From assembly GCA_027886175.1 (NCBI GenBank), contig JAJNNQ010000001.1, positions 10,829,501 to 10,893,500 on the forward strand: 64,000 nucleotides of DNA, read 5' to 3'. A program made the position numbers and the translations under genes. Origin of the DNA: Phylloscopus collybita (lineage: Eukaryota > Chordata > Aves > Passeriformes > Phylloscopidae). The notes beneath the pieces were generated by a model. The model ran no database searches and was not told the origin of the DNA. It saw only the letters and a list, made by a program, of their open reading frames with translations. Numbering within the stretch: the first letter of the stretch is position 1; each line of letters begins with the position of its first letter. Of this stretch, positions 20,541 to 33,880 are shown one piece after another.

Positions 20541-23500
20541 ATCAATTTGACAATTCCTTTTCTCAAGGACGGGGTAAAAAGATACAGTGGGCATTTAGTG
20601 GGGTTTTGTTCAGATTAGTATGATGTTAGCAGCTCTTTCTGGCCTAATAACTGGATTTTTTTAGCAACTAAGGCCAGTAAATATTTTTGGAGTTTAAATT
20701 TGAGCAAAACATAGTACTTAAAATACACAACCTGCTGTCAGTAAATTCAGACCTTGCAATATCATTTATTGTACTAATGCATAACGCTGTGCAAATTATT
20801 ATTTCTGGAGAAAACCACTTTTGTGCAAGTTCTTCTTTGCCCTGTAAAAGGCATGGCTCTGCACATATATTTACACAGCTTGTTTACAAGCCACTTTATC
20901 AATTGATTACATTGTAATATTCAGCACTTAACAGGAAGTTACACTTTTGCAATGACATAAAAAAAAGGGAAATAATTAAGCTTTTCATTAAAGAAAGAAA
21001 GAAATCTGTTCTTTCCCCTGCATAGTTTAGCCCAGTAGCTATGAGGGGGGAAAAAGCAGCCAAAACAAGAGGGACACAAATATTTGGAAAGTGTGACTTC
21101 ACTCTGTGGTGACCTGTTTTAATTGATAAATCTCAGTGATGCCTCTCCCCAGTGCATCCACATCCCAGGGTGATTAGTGCTGGAAAGCCACAATGGATCT
21201 GCAGCACTGCAAACACAAACAACCACGTATTTTTCTTGCAGTGACACAAAACTACCGAGGCTGTCCTCTGTCCCTGGCACAGTAATTACTGTGAATATAA
21301 TGTTCCTTGGTTACTACTCAAAGCCAGTGAGAAGATCCTCAGGTTTGGGTAATTTAGTGTTCCTAGGAAAGGGTATTGATTTTCCATGGGTGTATTGGTC
21401 TGATACAGGGTACCAGTGACAAGGAGCTCTAATCCATGGACTATTTGTGTTGGCTGAAGCCTGTAGCAGACAGCAGAGATGAATCCTTCCCTAAACAGAG
21501 CTAACCCCCAAATTCTCTCAGTGGCTCTCCAGGCACAGATCTTACCAGCCCTCCTTGATGACTGAAGGAAGGAATGAGTCCAAGAGACATATTCTGTTCT
21601 TATCAGAGTGCACAGGTTCCAAGTATTCTTTTCTGATTTCAACCTCCAGCCTACAGAAACTGCATTTTCACCAACAATTTCTTTGCCTTCCCACAAAATT
21701 TCCTTGTGTTTCATCGGTCATTTTTGCTGTCCTTCCTCTGGAAATGAAGACTAACAAAAGAGATACTCTGTAATATAGCTTTGCAGGCTGTGATTGAGCA
21801 AGAAACTGATACCAAGTCTCGCCCAAGTCTGGGCAGAGATTCTGGCAACGTGGGGAAGAGCAGTTTCTGAGAGCTGGTCTGTCACCCACAGACAGATGAG
21901 AGGGTAAAGAGACATCATTGCTTGGACCGAGTCTCCCGAGATCTCTCATCTCTTGAACCCAGACCTTCTGAGAATATGTCAATGGTCCTGTGAGACATTT
22001 TGAGGCAGAAGAACACTTTACTATTGCTTTTATGATTATCCCAGACAGGCAGTTTCAGCTCTTCCCACTTTCTGCCGGAGCACAGGCAGTGTCTGGTGGA
22101 TTTAATGCTGCTGACTGCAGACTCGCCTGTGCTCGTTCACATGCACAAATCCCTTAGAGGTAGCTCGAAAGCTTTTGTATCCACTTTTGTTCCTGTATGA
22201 TCTGACCATTTCTGAGAAGCTGGCAGACAGGTATGAGCTGCCCATGGGCTGGAGAGAGAAGAGGTCTCATAGCCAGGAGTTTGTGCTCCTTTTTGAAGGG
22301 AAGCTCTTCCCCTCAGCACTGCCTCTGCAGTGCTCACTTTCACCTGGCCAGGGCTGGCAGGAGAGTCCTTGGGATGGGCCCTGCCAGCTGCTGATGCATT
22401 TCGGAGCTGATGTTACACTTAAAACAATCAGTCATGGCTGTTCCTACCACCTTGTTCAGTCACCTCTAGTTAATGCAGACCCAGCCTTTCTCTATTTCAT
22501 CCCCACTGGCACTGACTCCTCACCCAACACGCTGAGTGACAGCAGAAGTCACACCACAGCCAGTGTCACTCATGCTACAGAAATAAGCCCAACCACCCAC
22601 ACTCTGAGAGGCTTTTTACCGTAACGAGGGCCATTTTGTGGCCTTCATTTCTCTGTGTGTCTTTTCCAGTTCTGCCCCTATTGTGTGTATGGAATTCAGG
22701 AATCCATGTTAGATTAATCTAAAAGCTGTACAATGCGATCTCCTGTTATTCTTTACTCTTCAGCTCCCTGAGTGCAGACAGTTCCTACTCATGTTTTGTG
22801 TCCATGCTCTCTTTTTCTATCACTCTGTTTTATCCTAGAGATTATAGATTGTGTGCACCAACACTCACTGGCACTGACAGGATTCTCCCAAGTCCCTTCT
22901 GGCTATTCCAGCACAAAACAGGAGTCTCAGAGAAGACATTGGCAGCTATTTGTAGAACTACTTTCTCCTCACAAAACAGCTCCAGCTCCTGGGGGTCTGT
23001 GCTGGGAGCACAAGGTGTGTTGCAGCCACTTACACACAGGTACCATCATTATCAGCTGCCTTGGAGCAGACCAAAAGCTGGGCTGCTTTTACAAGATCTG
23101 CATAAAAACATAATCCATTTCAATTCTGGAATTATACTGGAGCTGATGCCAGGCATTAGAAGGAAGAATGTGTTTCTGGCAGGACTCCAGGTATTTCTGT
23201 TCTTTCTTTTTCCGCCTGTTGGCTGGAGCAGAGGCCAGGGCAGCACTCCTGCCCCTGCTTCCACCGCAGACGCTCTGTGGCCAGCACGGGGAGGCTGGCC
23301 AGAGGTTACTTACTGATATTTTGAGAAAGTGCTTTGAAGTCCTTGGGTGAACAGTGCCAAAGTGAGGCAAAAGGCAAAGTGGAAGTCATTACACTTCCCA
23401 TGGGAGGCCATGAGAAATGGCACAGCAGCAGATGAGTGTGCACCTCCAGTCTCACCTCTGAGTCCCGATTGCTGCTGACCCAGCCCTGCAGAGGACAGGA

Positions 23501-26240
23501 GGGCCTGGGTCACCTACTTTGGAGAACAGAAACCAGAAACTGTTGCACCTCCCTTTAGGGATTGGCAAGATGTGTGAGAAGGCACAAATCAGTCCTACAC
23601 CACAGACTCAGAGGAATTCAGATTGGAAGGACTGAAGGGGATCTCTGTTTTCCAGGGAGGAGGCACTAGATTATAGGTGTGGTACCTGGAGAAGAGAATG
23701 CAGGGATCTGTGGTGCAGGACTGAGGGAAACTGAACACAGCCAGCACAGTATGCCTGGGAGCATGAGCAGTCTGTCCTCTCCCTTCCCTGAGAGACAGGT
23801 AAAGTGCCAGGAGCTTTGCAAGTGAAAGAAAGACCCATTTCTGTAGAAAAACCACTGAGCTGTGTTTGGGAAGAACAGTGGGCCCGGAGGTCAGGAGTGC
23901 AGCATTCCCAGCATAAGAAGAAGTCATGTGTTAGAGCTGATGCCACCTCTGGCCTCCAGGAAGGTTTTTGGTTTGAGGAATGATTTCAGACTCCTGCTGC
24001 ACAGGTCAGGGAGGAGACTGGCTCTGGTGTGTGTAACAATACCTGGCTGGCCCACCCTCCCCGGCTGCTCGGGGAAGGGAAGAGCTGTGGGAGTGTCAGA
24101 GGGCTGTGTGCTCTCTCACACTGCCAAGTGCTCTGTCAGAAATGTGAAGGAGACACCCAGCTATTGCACATGCTGCCTTTGTACCCCAAACTGCTCTTTG
24201 CTGCTGTAAGCTGGCTCTCTTCATTAAATGTATTTACTTAGCAGCAGATCTGTTGTTACATATGAATAATTGACAAGGAAAATGTCACTTACTGCACGGG
24301 TGCAGCACGATTCTGGCTGCTGAGTTTCCAACACTACAAAGCCTGGAACAGGAAGCTCTAAACCCAATTTCTCCTTTAACAGAGTATAATTTGGGGTATG
24401 TTTCTTATCTTGGTGCATTACCAAACTGTTGAAAGTGACAAAACCAGATGTCATAAAATGCAGGGAAAATGCAGCTGGACTGAACCTCAAGTATTAACAA
24501 AGCCAATTCCCTTGACAGACACTAATCTTATACCTTCAAACCCAGGAAAGATTCAGTTAAACTCACAATCGTTTTATAGTCTCTGTAGAACCATAGCAGC
24601 TTAGGGATCCTTTGTTATTCCTCCATAAAGAGGAAAGTTATAGTGAAAGTGCCCTTCTTAAGTTGGGTGTTTTTAAATACTAACGTTTATTGCTCTGCAG
24701 TTTCTCTTTATGCGTGCACAGAGAACAAGAGCACACCTCACTGCACAGGCCTATTTTTAGAAACAATAAAAGAGTCCTCTGTTAATAACTGGTTACTCTT
24801 TTGCCATTTGCATGGCTGATCACTGTTAATGATCCAGCTAAGGGATCCATTAGGGAGGCTGGAGCCTTGGGCTCTGCAGGACGGGAGCGGAATGCAGCCC
24901 GTGTGTGCAGAGCTGTCACCGCCCCGGGAAAGCTCCTGTGCTGGGACACACACAGACCCCACCCGGCTGGGTGCTCTGTGCCAAACCTGCCCATCCCCAC
25001 CATTCCACTGATTTCCAAAAATGGGCTGATGGGGCCCAGCTGCAGCAATTTCTTTGGATTGACACTAAATCTCCAGATTCTCCTGCTACTGAACATAGTC
25101 TTTCCCAGAGCTCCTGCTTTGGGCTTACAGTCCTCTACAAGAGGCACAGCACCAGGAAGCAAGCTGGTGTTCAGACTTCCTAACAGTTTCTAGGAACGTT
25201 TAGGATATAGGAAGAACAAGAAGCAAATACCTAAATAATATATGCTTTGTTCTCCTTACTGCTTTTGGACACAGATCAAGACTAAAAGCAGTAGTCTGCA
25301 GCACATATTGTGGGAGTTTTTCAGGTGACCCCCTGATCAGCTGTGTGGAGTAGCCAGGCTGTGTTACCAGGTGCCCACAGCCCCCAGCTCCAGGCACGGT
25401 GGGACCCCCAGCCAGGCAGGTGGAGCTTGCTGGGGAACCCCAACATCATCTCACAACTACTCTGTTGTACAAAATATCTCTTTAAAAAAGCAGCTTCGCC
25501 TGTGCTTTCCACAAGACCATCTCTGCTGTTTTAAGGGGGCATGAATGAAAAATGAATTTTTGTGTTCTTGGCATGGCATCTAGATTGTCAAAGCATTGCA
25601 TTGTCGACCCCAAGTAAAGGTTTGAATTATGACATGAAAGGATTACCAACAGGTCAGTTGTATTGTTGCAGAACTTAGCCATATATCCACGTGTAGGAAA
25701 CACAATAATTTTCTTGCAAGCTGAGCCCTGTGCATCTCACAGGACATTAATGCAAAAGTGGGAGAAATCCAATCTTAATCTTCTAGAGAGTGAAACACGG
25801 ATACAACATGCCGTGCCCTGTCATCACCTGTTGCTAAGGGTTGAGATATTCCCAGTGTCAGAAGGAGACTGTGAATGAGGAGTGCATTTTGATGAGTGCC
25901 GAGGAGGGGAGACTCTCAGGAACCGTTGGAAATTCTGCTGTTTTATACTGTATAAAATATACCTGACCCGAGGCAGCAGATCAGCAGGGGCAGCCTGAGG
26001 TGCCTGCACTGAAAACATCTCCTTTTGAGCTACTGACACATTTAGCAGCTGCCAGTCAAGGAGGCAAGCTGATCCTCTCTTAAGCAGACCTCCTCACAAC
26101 CTATTGTTGCAAAGGCCTAAAATGTGGCTCCTTCTCCAGCGTTCCCTTGGCCTAGATCGAGCATCTCTTCGAGCTTCATATTCTCCTTACATTCCTCTTT
26201 TCATCTTTTGTGTGCCGCCGTCTCGCTTCCACCTGCCGCC
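20540..26240. other. Intergenic region without recognisable genes
   Basis: Unique sequence of mixed composition. An AT-rich patch at about 20640-21120 (ending with TTTTAATTGATAAATC) could be conserved noncoding DNA. Open frames of 100-150 codons on both strands (for example near 21.3-21.7 and 22.2-22.6 kb) show no domain, splice context or repeat homology I can recognise. No RNA gene was seen. Confidence 0.5.
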
Positions 26241-26600
26241 TCCCCAGTGCCACCTGCTTGCCTCTCTGCCTTGGGCTCCTTTGTTCGTGTCCCTGCTCCC
26301 TGAGGAAGGCAGCGCAGCACCGGGGGTGCATTGTCCCAGGTTGCTCCCCCAGGGCTTTTCTGACTCGCTCGTTACTGCAGGCACCGCGGCCTCGCCTTGC
26401 GTCAGCGGGCCAGCGGCCCCGCTCCAGCGGCGCAGACAAAGCCGGAGCGGAGGCAGCCGGGGAGGGCAGGAGGCCCAGCAGGCAGGGTGCCAGCGCAGCA
26501 GCGGCACAAACAGACACTCCAGGGACAAGCAGGGCCACAGAGGGGGAGCAGAGCAGGCCTGGAAGCTGTGGCAGCTCTCTACACCTCCACAGGGAAACAT
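26240..26600. other. Small GC-rich patch
   Basis: About 350 bases with raised GC and moderate CpG, ending in a T14 run just past 26628. Overlapping frames of 145-180 codons on both strands are low-complexity and mutually shadowing. I see no promoter motif cluster or exon. Confidence 0.35.
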
Positions 26601-27000
26601 ACGGCAAAGCCAAGGAGTCACAACGTCTTTTTTTTTTTTTTCATAGCCAAACATCCATCTTTGCCATTAAATTCTACTGGCAGCTCCCTTGTCAGCTGTA
26701 GGAGTGGGGCTGAAGTGCTCCTTGCACCTGCACTTGGTTGAGTGTCCTTGGGTTGTGAAGGCCTCTGTGCTCTGTGTGCTCTGGCCCCTGGCCCAGGTGG
26801 CCCCCCCTGGGAGAGACACAGCCCTGGTGGCACCGCAGCGAGCACATCAGTGGTATTTACACTAGCAGGGGTTCCATGACTGTTGGTAACAGTAGTAACC
26901 TCATGCACTGTTTTCTGTGCTCTCTGGGAAACAGGGATTCCATTTCATGCCAGGGATTGGAAATTACAGTTCCCAAGTGCATCTGACTGTGGTTCAAACT

Positions 27001-27096
27001 AGAATCACAGAATCACAGAATCACAGAATCACAGAATCACAGAATGGTTTGGGTTGGAAGGGCCCTGCAGGTCCATAGTTCCAATCCCCTGCCACC
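27001..27096 (-). mobile_element. CR1 LINE 3' end with 8-bp tail repeat (antisense)
   Basis: Five exact AGAATCAC units (27001-27040) run into AGAATGGTTTGGGTTGGAAG, then GGGCCCTGCAGGTCC and CCAATCCCCTGCCACC. This is the reverse complement of the avian CR1 3' end, whose 3' terminus carries a short tandem 8-bp repeat. Only about 100 bases of the element remain recognisable; the insert is a short 5'-truncated copy on the - strand. Confidence 0.9.
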
Positions 27097-27099
27097 AGT

Positions 27100-28960
27100 G
27101 AACTGCAGCAGTGGAGGCCGGGCTCACACGGGTGTGCTGGGCCAGCATGGGGCCTTTCCAGCTAAAACCACACCTGACACCAAGCCCACAGAGTGCTCAG
27201 TCTCCAGGGAGCTGTGGGGTCCAGGAATAGCACAGCCTCACTGCTGTGGCTCCTGATTGCTATGGCTTGCTCCCCAGGGAGTTTTGAGTACGGGATGCAG
27301 CCCCTCCCTGCTTTGCAAGAACCTTCTGGGGGGGAAAATGCCCCCATTTCTCTGGAAAGTCAGGCTGGGATTGCCCCCCTCCAAACCACAGTGGCTTTTG
27401 CAGCCTCCTTGGGCAAGGAGACACACGAAGGGAAGTTCTGGGTGTGTCACTGCCATAGGGAGGCTCCTGGGAGGCTCTGCCCACTCGGGTGTCACACCCA
27501 CGTAGGGTGACACCTCTGTGTGCTGGGCCAGGGCTCTGCAAAACTCCTGCAGCCTTCAGCTCCCTGCAGCATGAGGGGTGGGCCTGAGGCTTCCCTGGGC
27601 TGCAGGAGGGCCAGAGGCTCCCCCTTTCCCACAGGCTGCTTGTGCCTGCACAGAGCGTGTAAAACCTGTACACAAGGAGGACAGCCCGTGTTTGTGGGCA
27701 CTGAGCAGAGCCCAGCAGAAGAACTGAAAGGCTCTGAGGAGTGGGGGCTCAGCGAGTCTCATTTAATTATGAGAGTGGTGCTGGCTCGGCTCAGCCCCAC
27801 CCACATGCCATTTCACGCCTGATTTCTTCTCTGATTTCTTTGGGGAAAGAGAGGGAATTCGAGTGCATGTAATTTGGGTTAACAAGACGCATTATATGCA
27901 GCCTCATTCTTGTAAAAACTTTCACAGGGAAATCACCCAACCCATGGAGAGAAAAAATTCTCTCTTTATTGTAATTTTTCCAAGGCTAATCAAACTCTCA
28001 CCATTATCCTATTGATCACAGGGAAGGTTTGATTTTCTACCGGTTGCCTAGTTAAGGTACAGTAGCTGTTGCTTGGCTTACTCCATGCTGTGAGTACAAC
28101 AGAGATCAACCCTCCATTTCTATGCTCCTTTTTGTCCCTTTCCTAGATCCCTTTTCCTTCAAAGCTCACCTGCCTTCCGCTTTTGTGGTGCTCTACCTGC
28201 ATTTCCCCTTCTCCTATATCTGTGGAGCAACAAAAGGTGAAAAGCTAGGTTTGTACAATTAAAATTGTCAGAGTGAGAATGGGGAAAAGCAAAGACCCTG
28301 AACAGGTCTGAAAACAGGAGGCAAAGAAAAAGTTCGAGATGAATGTGGCATCCCCCAACAATATGGACAAAAAGATTCCGTGTCCAGTCCCTGTGGGTGT
28401 GAGGAGCAAAAACTCCCTCCAGCTCGGAGCAGGAATGGTAAAGCGGGAGCCCTTGGTGGTGGTGAGTGGCCAGAAGTGGCTGGGACTGCAGCAGGTCGGA
28501 CGCTGCCGCCGCTGCCCTGCGCTTTGTAGCTGCCAAAGCCGCGTTGCTGCGGGAGGAGAGGCGGCCGGCTCCGTTTCAAGGTGCAGCCCCGTCCCTCTGG
28601 GAGCAGCTGCTGTGTGTCAGCGCAGCACGGGGCCCGGGCACAGCCACACAAGAGCAGCACGCTGGGGAAAGGTGCAGGCTTTGCTTTGCCTTCCCATGTG
28701 AGGGTTTCTTTGGATGTGTTTTGTGTCCCTTCAAGTCACTTGGGAGTTTAGGAGAGCCAGAGAGAATAGCTTTTTCTGTCATTATTTGATAACCAATACA
28801 GTTCCCTTTGACCCTCTCCCCTCTTCCCAAAAAAGAAAGACCAGCTCAGCATTGTGTTATTTTTCAAAGCCTTTACAAATTAAGACAGTAACATGGAAAT
28901 CCTCGTTGGGTTTCAGTTCATACTTCCTCCCATGCTGGGCTGAAATGGGGATTCTTTTGT
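27100..28960. other. Intergenic region without recognisable genes
   Basis: Mixed-composition unique sequence. 27.1-27.8 kb is GC-rich and gives shadow frames up to 137 codons; 27.8-28.3 kb is AT-richer with TTAAGG and AATTAAAATTG motifs. A small CpG-containing patch lies at about 28480-28650. No protein homology, RNA gene or mobile element was recognised. Confidence 0.45.
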
Positions 28961-29275
28961 GATGGCTGTGCTGCTTATTTTTTTAAAACCTCCTGAATTT
29001 GGCACACTGCCCTACTTTATTTTCTTTCCATTCTCTAGTGCTGCTCCCATTGGGAGGCTCATTCGCTTCTAATGCATGGTGTTATCTTTTGCAAGTTGAA
29101 CTCTAAATCCCCGTGTTGTTTTTCCTTGCTTGTTATTCAGGTGCGGGGAATCTTAATGATGTCTCTTTGGCTGGTGGATGCTCTGGCTATGTGGCTTTAA
29201 TTACTTTTATTAATGTGTTTTATAAAGTAAATTACAGATAAATGTAGATTTTAACTGCAGCTTAGAGGTGGCAGA
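28960..29275. promoter_or_regulatory. Candidate conserved noncoding element
   Basis: Low-GC block with TAATGCATGGTG near 29070, GCTTTAATTACTTTTATTAA near 29194 and AAATTACAG near 29229. The homeodomain-site density and lack of repeats make it enhancer-like. This is compositional and motif evidence only. Confidence 0.32.
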
Positions 29276-29561
29276 TCTGTGAGGCTGCACAGGCTTTCAT
29301 TTGGGGGTGAAAGGCACAGTAACACCTTCCATAGTGAGAGACTGTTCCCAGGTGGGACTGGGGAAGCTTTTCTGAAGCAAATGCTCCAAAACTACAAACT
29401 GGCACTTGCTGTGCAGAGGGACAGGGAAGGGAGAGGGAAGGAGCAGGACAACCTGCCAGGCTGTGCAGGAGGGCAGCGGAGGCAGCAGCCCAGGGAGGGC
29501 TTGGCGTTTGCTGGGGATCTTTGCAAAGCCCCGTGGGCTCTGGCCAGCGCTCAGAGCCGAT

Positions 29562-29731
29562 GCCGGGGTGGGTGAGGGCAGGAGAGGGACCTGCCCGTGG
29601 CCCCGGGGTGTATCCCTGCCCAGGGGATGGGCTCGGGGGCAGTGTGCCGTGCCGGGGTGGGTGAGGGCAGGAAAGGGACCTGCCCGTGGCCCCGGGGTGT
29701 ATCCCTGCCCGGGGGATGGGCTCAGGGGCAG
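29562..29731 (+). repeat. Direct tandem duplication, 89-bp unit
   Basis: Copy one (29562-29650) and copy two (29651-29731) both start GCCGGGGTGGGTGAGGGCAG and differ by only about three substitutions over roughly 78 bases. The unit is not a multiple of three, so long minus-strand frames across it change frame between copies, which argues against coding. The high identity suggests a recent duplication. Confidence 0.92.
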
Positions 29732-30539
29732 CTGGGCTGGCAGCAAGCACACGCCTGAGCAGGGAGAAGGAGAAACAGGTATTGGCATGGAATGGAGAGA
29801 GGCTGAATCTCTCCCAGTGCTCTGGACTGAACCAGGATTAGAGGACTTAGCAGAGGAAAATACATCCTGGTGTCTGTAGTTTGTCTGGTGTTTTATTGAA
29901 CCAAGGGTCCCATGTGAGCAAGCAAACAGTAAAATCATCCGACAATGCCTTGAATGCTGTTCTGTCTCTGAACACTGCACCTCTTGGGCACTGGTTGTGT
30001 TCCTCATCCCAGGAGTTCCTGTTACCTTGGACAACACACGGCCATTGCCAAAAATAAATAATTAAAGCTGGGTGGTGTCTGAGTCATCGACGGATTGAGA
30101 GGATGGAGGCTGGAAAACAAGCCGATGGGTTTTACAAAGTGGCAAATCTCCAGGCTGTTCTCGCCTTCCTGAGCTCTTGCCCTTCATTTCTATGCAAGAG
30201 ACATTCTCGGTTTGGGGGATTCTTACCAGGAGCTTGTGAGAGAAATGTTGAAAAGGGATTTTTCCAGGTTGCCTTTTCCGTCTTCCTGCTGCATTAGCTG
30301 CAGGTGGTGAAGCTGCTGTTTCGGCATTTCTTCTTCAAAAGCTACACCACGTAATATCGCTGAGATCACAAGGAGATGAGGAGAAAAATGGCCCTATAGG
30401 ATTTTTGTTAAAAAAGGATCCATCCATAAAAGATGAAAGGTTAAATTGCTTTTAGAAATACAGCAGCGTTTAAACAGGTGAGGATCCTCGGAAACTGAGT
30501 TTGGATTCAATAAAGTAGCCATGCAGAAGGGCAGGAGAA

Positions 30540-31200
30540 GGCCTTTCTTTGGAGGGAAATGTCACACTTTAGTGTTAATAAAATGTCTAGTGGTATAATA
30601 ATAATGATAGCAATCAGGAGTCTTTATTTTTCACCTGGCAGGGCTGGTTCATGCGTGTTTTTTCAAAGCTACCTGCAATTCAGGAAAGAACAAAAAAAGA
30701 ACCAGGCATGCATTGACTGAAAAATATCAGAGTGGAAGAGAAGAGAGCCAGAGCGGCCCAAGACTCCTGAATGTTACTGGGGAGATGAAGAGTGCTGCTC
30801 CCAGGTGGCAGGACATTTTCTTCCTCAGCTTTTTAGATGTTGCCTCCTCGCAGCTGCGTTGTAAAGACATCGCAGGAGATTTGCAATCCTAAAAGAACGT
30901 ACGATGAAAATGTCAAAAGGAAAAGGCAATTGCAAACAATAGTTTTGCTCTGGACTGGCCCCCTCTATACGCTCCTTAGTGGTGATGTAGCACAAAGGCA
31001 ATGAGCACACAGCATTAGCTACTCTTGTTCTCTTGTATATTTGTCGGGTTTGATGTGTCAGAAGTCGGTGGAACAAAATTTGTTCCCTACCTGCACGGAT
31101 GTCACTTACAGCTTTCTGTGGAAAGAGAGGAAGAGCAGGAAACTTTGGTCTTTTAGGGGCAGACAGTGACACCAGAGAGGATAATATATAATACACCAAG
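30540..31200. promoter_or_regulatory. Candidate conserved noncoding segment
   Basis: Low-to-moderate-GC unique block with a short ATA/ATG-rich run (TATAATAATAATGATAGCAA near 30595), GGCAATTGCAAACAATAG near 30923-30940 and GCACAAAGGCAATGAG near 30990 (SOX-like ACAAAGG). No convincing coding frame. Called by motif density only. Confidence 0.28.
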
Positions 31201-33590
31201 AGGTCTAATTATTGATTACCTGTATACACAAAAATGCAGAAATATCACTTTTCTTGCTTGACCTCTTTTCCCCACTGCAGTTCTGGGGCATTGCTGGCTG
31301 TGCCTCCGTGGCACCTGGCTGCTGTGTCACCACAGCTGGGGCAGGGCAGGGTGGGCAGCCAGTGCTGCCAGCAGTGTGTGACACGTCTGGCGTGCGAGGA
31401 GCTGCCACCCCACAGTGCTCACGTGCGTGGAGCTAAGCCAGGGCACACATCTGGAAGGACCAGGCTGCTGCCTCCCAGAGAACTAATAGGCTGCAGGGAC
31501 TTCTCTGCTCTAAACTCTCCTCTTGGCCTCCTGCAGCAGCTGGCTGTGTTAGCTGGAGCATTATATTTGTACTTTAATATTAACGTCAGATCACACACTC
31601 CAACCCCAGGAGCCAAGGCTCTTGAACAGTGCTTGCACAATGCAGCCACAAGCACTCACTCCAGCATTTTCTTTAAGAGACTCCTCGACCATAGATTTGC
31701 TGCTCATGCTGGCCCAGAGTGTGTGTTGATGGGGAAGGTGCCAGCTCTTGTCAGTCACTAGTGTTGTCATGAATTAGCAGGGGCCACACAGGGTACAGCC
31801 AGACGTGTCAGCCTTGTGAATGAGCGCTGGAGCAAGATGGGAGATCCTGCTAAGACAAAGTAGCAGGGAGGAAAGGAGCTCCCGTGGCCCAGGAGCTGCT
31901 GGGTCCTGCTCATCCCTCATGTCCAAAGCACAAGCAGCCTTCCCCCACGTCCCCATCCAGCCGCTGCACTGAGACCTGAGGACAGCATTGCTCCTGCAGG
32001 GAGCGTGGGGGGCGGGTTGGGTGTCAGCAGGGCTTTGTCCTTGGGTTTTGTGAAAAACAGGGGGTCTGTGTATCTTGGGACAAATAAAATCAAATAACTC
32101 CGGTTAAAAAGTGTACCAGCAGTGAAACTGCCCCAGTTTGTTTGCGTGATAGAGCTTCTGTCATCTGGAGCTGGAGGCTCTTGAGCATGTTTTGGCCTGG
32201 TGCCCCAGAACACATAGCCCTTGTTGGGTTTTACAGCCAGTTAAACTCTAGACATGTTTCTGTGACAAGCTGACTCACCAGTCTCTTCCACCCTCTGGCT
32301 CTACTTCTAACAACTCGCATGATTTTGTCACATGCCATTGGACAATTTCTGGTTTTTCTTAAAGCCCAACTGCTGGACTCAAGATACTGTGTGAGGAATG
32401 GTAGTTGAGACAGCAGGGAAAAAAAAATCCTAGCACTTAGTTTTAAGTTGTTGATATTTAGTGCTTTGAGTTACTCTTTTGTGGGCTTGTGAATGCAAAC
32501 GCGTCTGTTTTAAAAGCACTTATTTCTAACAGTAGAAGAAATCTCACACAGTGGTAGAAGTTAGAAACATTAGGGCAAGTCTAATGAGACTAGAAACCCT
32601 CTGCAGTGTGTGCTGCTCATCCTTCAGCAGTTGCACCTTTCATGGCACATTGTGGGGTGTGGAGCAAACATCCAGCGTTTATTGCTGTGTCCAGCACAGC
32701 CGGAGCTGCCAGAGTGCTCACGCTGTTGATTCAGCAGCAGCACACTTGGGAGAACGTGGACTTTATCTTTTGCCAGGGTAGAGTGTCTTTGTGACTAATT
32801 CTGGTCCAGGATTTTCCTGGAAAAGCAAAATAACCCTGTGTCTGCCCAGATCTGCCTTGTGCTGCACATGAAGTTATTTGCGTATGTGGGTCAAATTCCT
32901 CTGCTTCCCAGTGTCCTCCGGTAGGCACACAGTGAAGTATGTAGAGTAAATTTACATCCCAAAATCAGATGCCAGATTACTGTTTAGCAGAACATCAGAC
33001 AATTTTCATTCTGAAACTTACATGGTGTGGAAATACAAAGAGGTGAGTACAAAGAGTTTATGGGTTTTGAGCAAAAGATGGTGCTGGCTAGGAGATTTCA
33101 CTGATGAGGTATTTGCTACTGAGCATCACGACTTTGTTCCAGCAGAGCTCAGGACAGCAGAGTTCAGCTTGTGCTGCAAGGCTCCTGGGGGCTTTTCCCT
33201 TCATCCTCCTTGGAGTGATGCTGTGCTGTGCACAGGTGGGGTGTGAGACTGGCTGCTCCAAAAATTCTCAGTGCTCCATTCCAGCATTGTTTAGCTTTGG
33301 CTGTAAAAATGTAGGTGCACTGTCACATCATGGAAAAACACACGAGAAGGGACAGTGCCACTCCTGGGTACAGCACTGGCAGCTGTCACCTGTCCCCTCC
33401 CACTGAAAGGGCAGAAGGAACCAGCAGAAGTTCTGCACCTTCAGAGGTGACTCCAGACTGAAGAGTGTCTCGAGGAAACAGAAGGAGGTATTCATTGTAT
33501 ACAGATGTACTTATTAAACACTGTGCTCGTGTGGATCGTTGGCTTGGAAAACGAAGGATGTACAAATGTGAGAGAAGGACCGTTCTGACC
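31200..33590. other. Intergenic region without recognisable genes
   Basis: Unique sequence. Frames of 100-175 codons near 31.2-31.8 kb lack any recognisable domain. I see no repeat family, RNA gene or strong regulatory signature. Confidence 0.45.
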
Positions 33591-33880
33591 CTCTTGGCCA
33601 GCTGCCCGTGTCACCCGGGGCTGTGGGCAGGCCCTGGCAGGGGAGGTGAGCCTCGGGTGCGGCGCTGGGAGCTGCGGTCCCTCGGGGCAGAGGCGCCTCC
33701 GGGCCCGGCAGCCCCGCTCCTGGTGCGGGGCCAGCGCAGCGCGGGGCTGGGGACGCCCGCGGCTGTACCCGGCAGAGCCCCGCTGCCTCTCTCGCCACCG
33801 GAGAGTCTCCCTCCTGGGCTCGTCCGGAGCTCTGCTCTGCCTCACTCTCACCAGCACTTTCTCTGGGAACTGGAGAGGCT
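33590..33880. other. Small CpG cluster
   Basis: About 290 GC-rich bases with dense CpG (for example GCCAGCGCAGCGCGGGGC), flanked by AT-rich DNA. Three overlapping frames of 78-170 codons on the two strands are compositional. It could be a minor promoter or enhancer-associated CpG island. Confidence 0.45.

Noticed and set aside
22501..22624. Peptide fragment reading PNTLSDS, superficially like a NEK6 N-terminal stretch
   Set aside because: Only four residues agree, the rest does not resemble the kinase, and there is no splice structure.
27001..27040. CRISPR-like or telomere-like tandem repeat
   Set aside because: The 8-bp units have no spacers and run straight into the antisense CR1 3' end, for which such a tail is typical.
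29297..30037. 246-codon minus-strand frame
   Set aside because: It crosses the 89-bp tandem duplication, whose unit is not a multiple of three, and consists of proline-rich low-complexity sequence.
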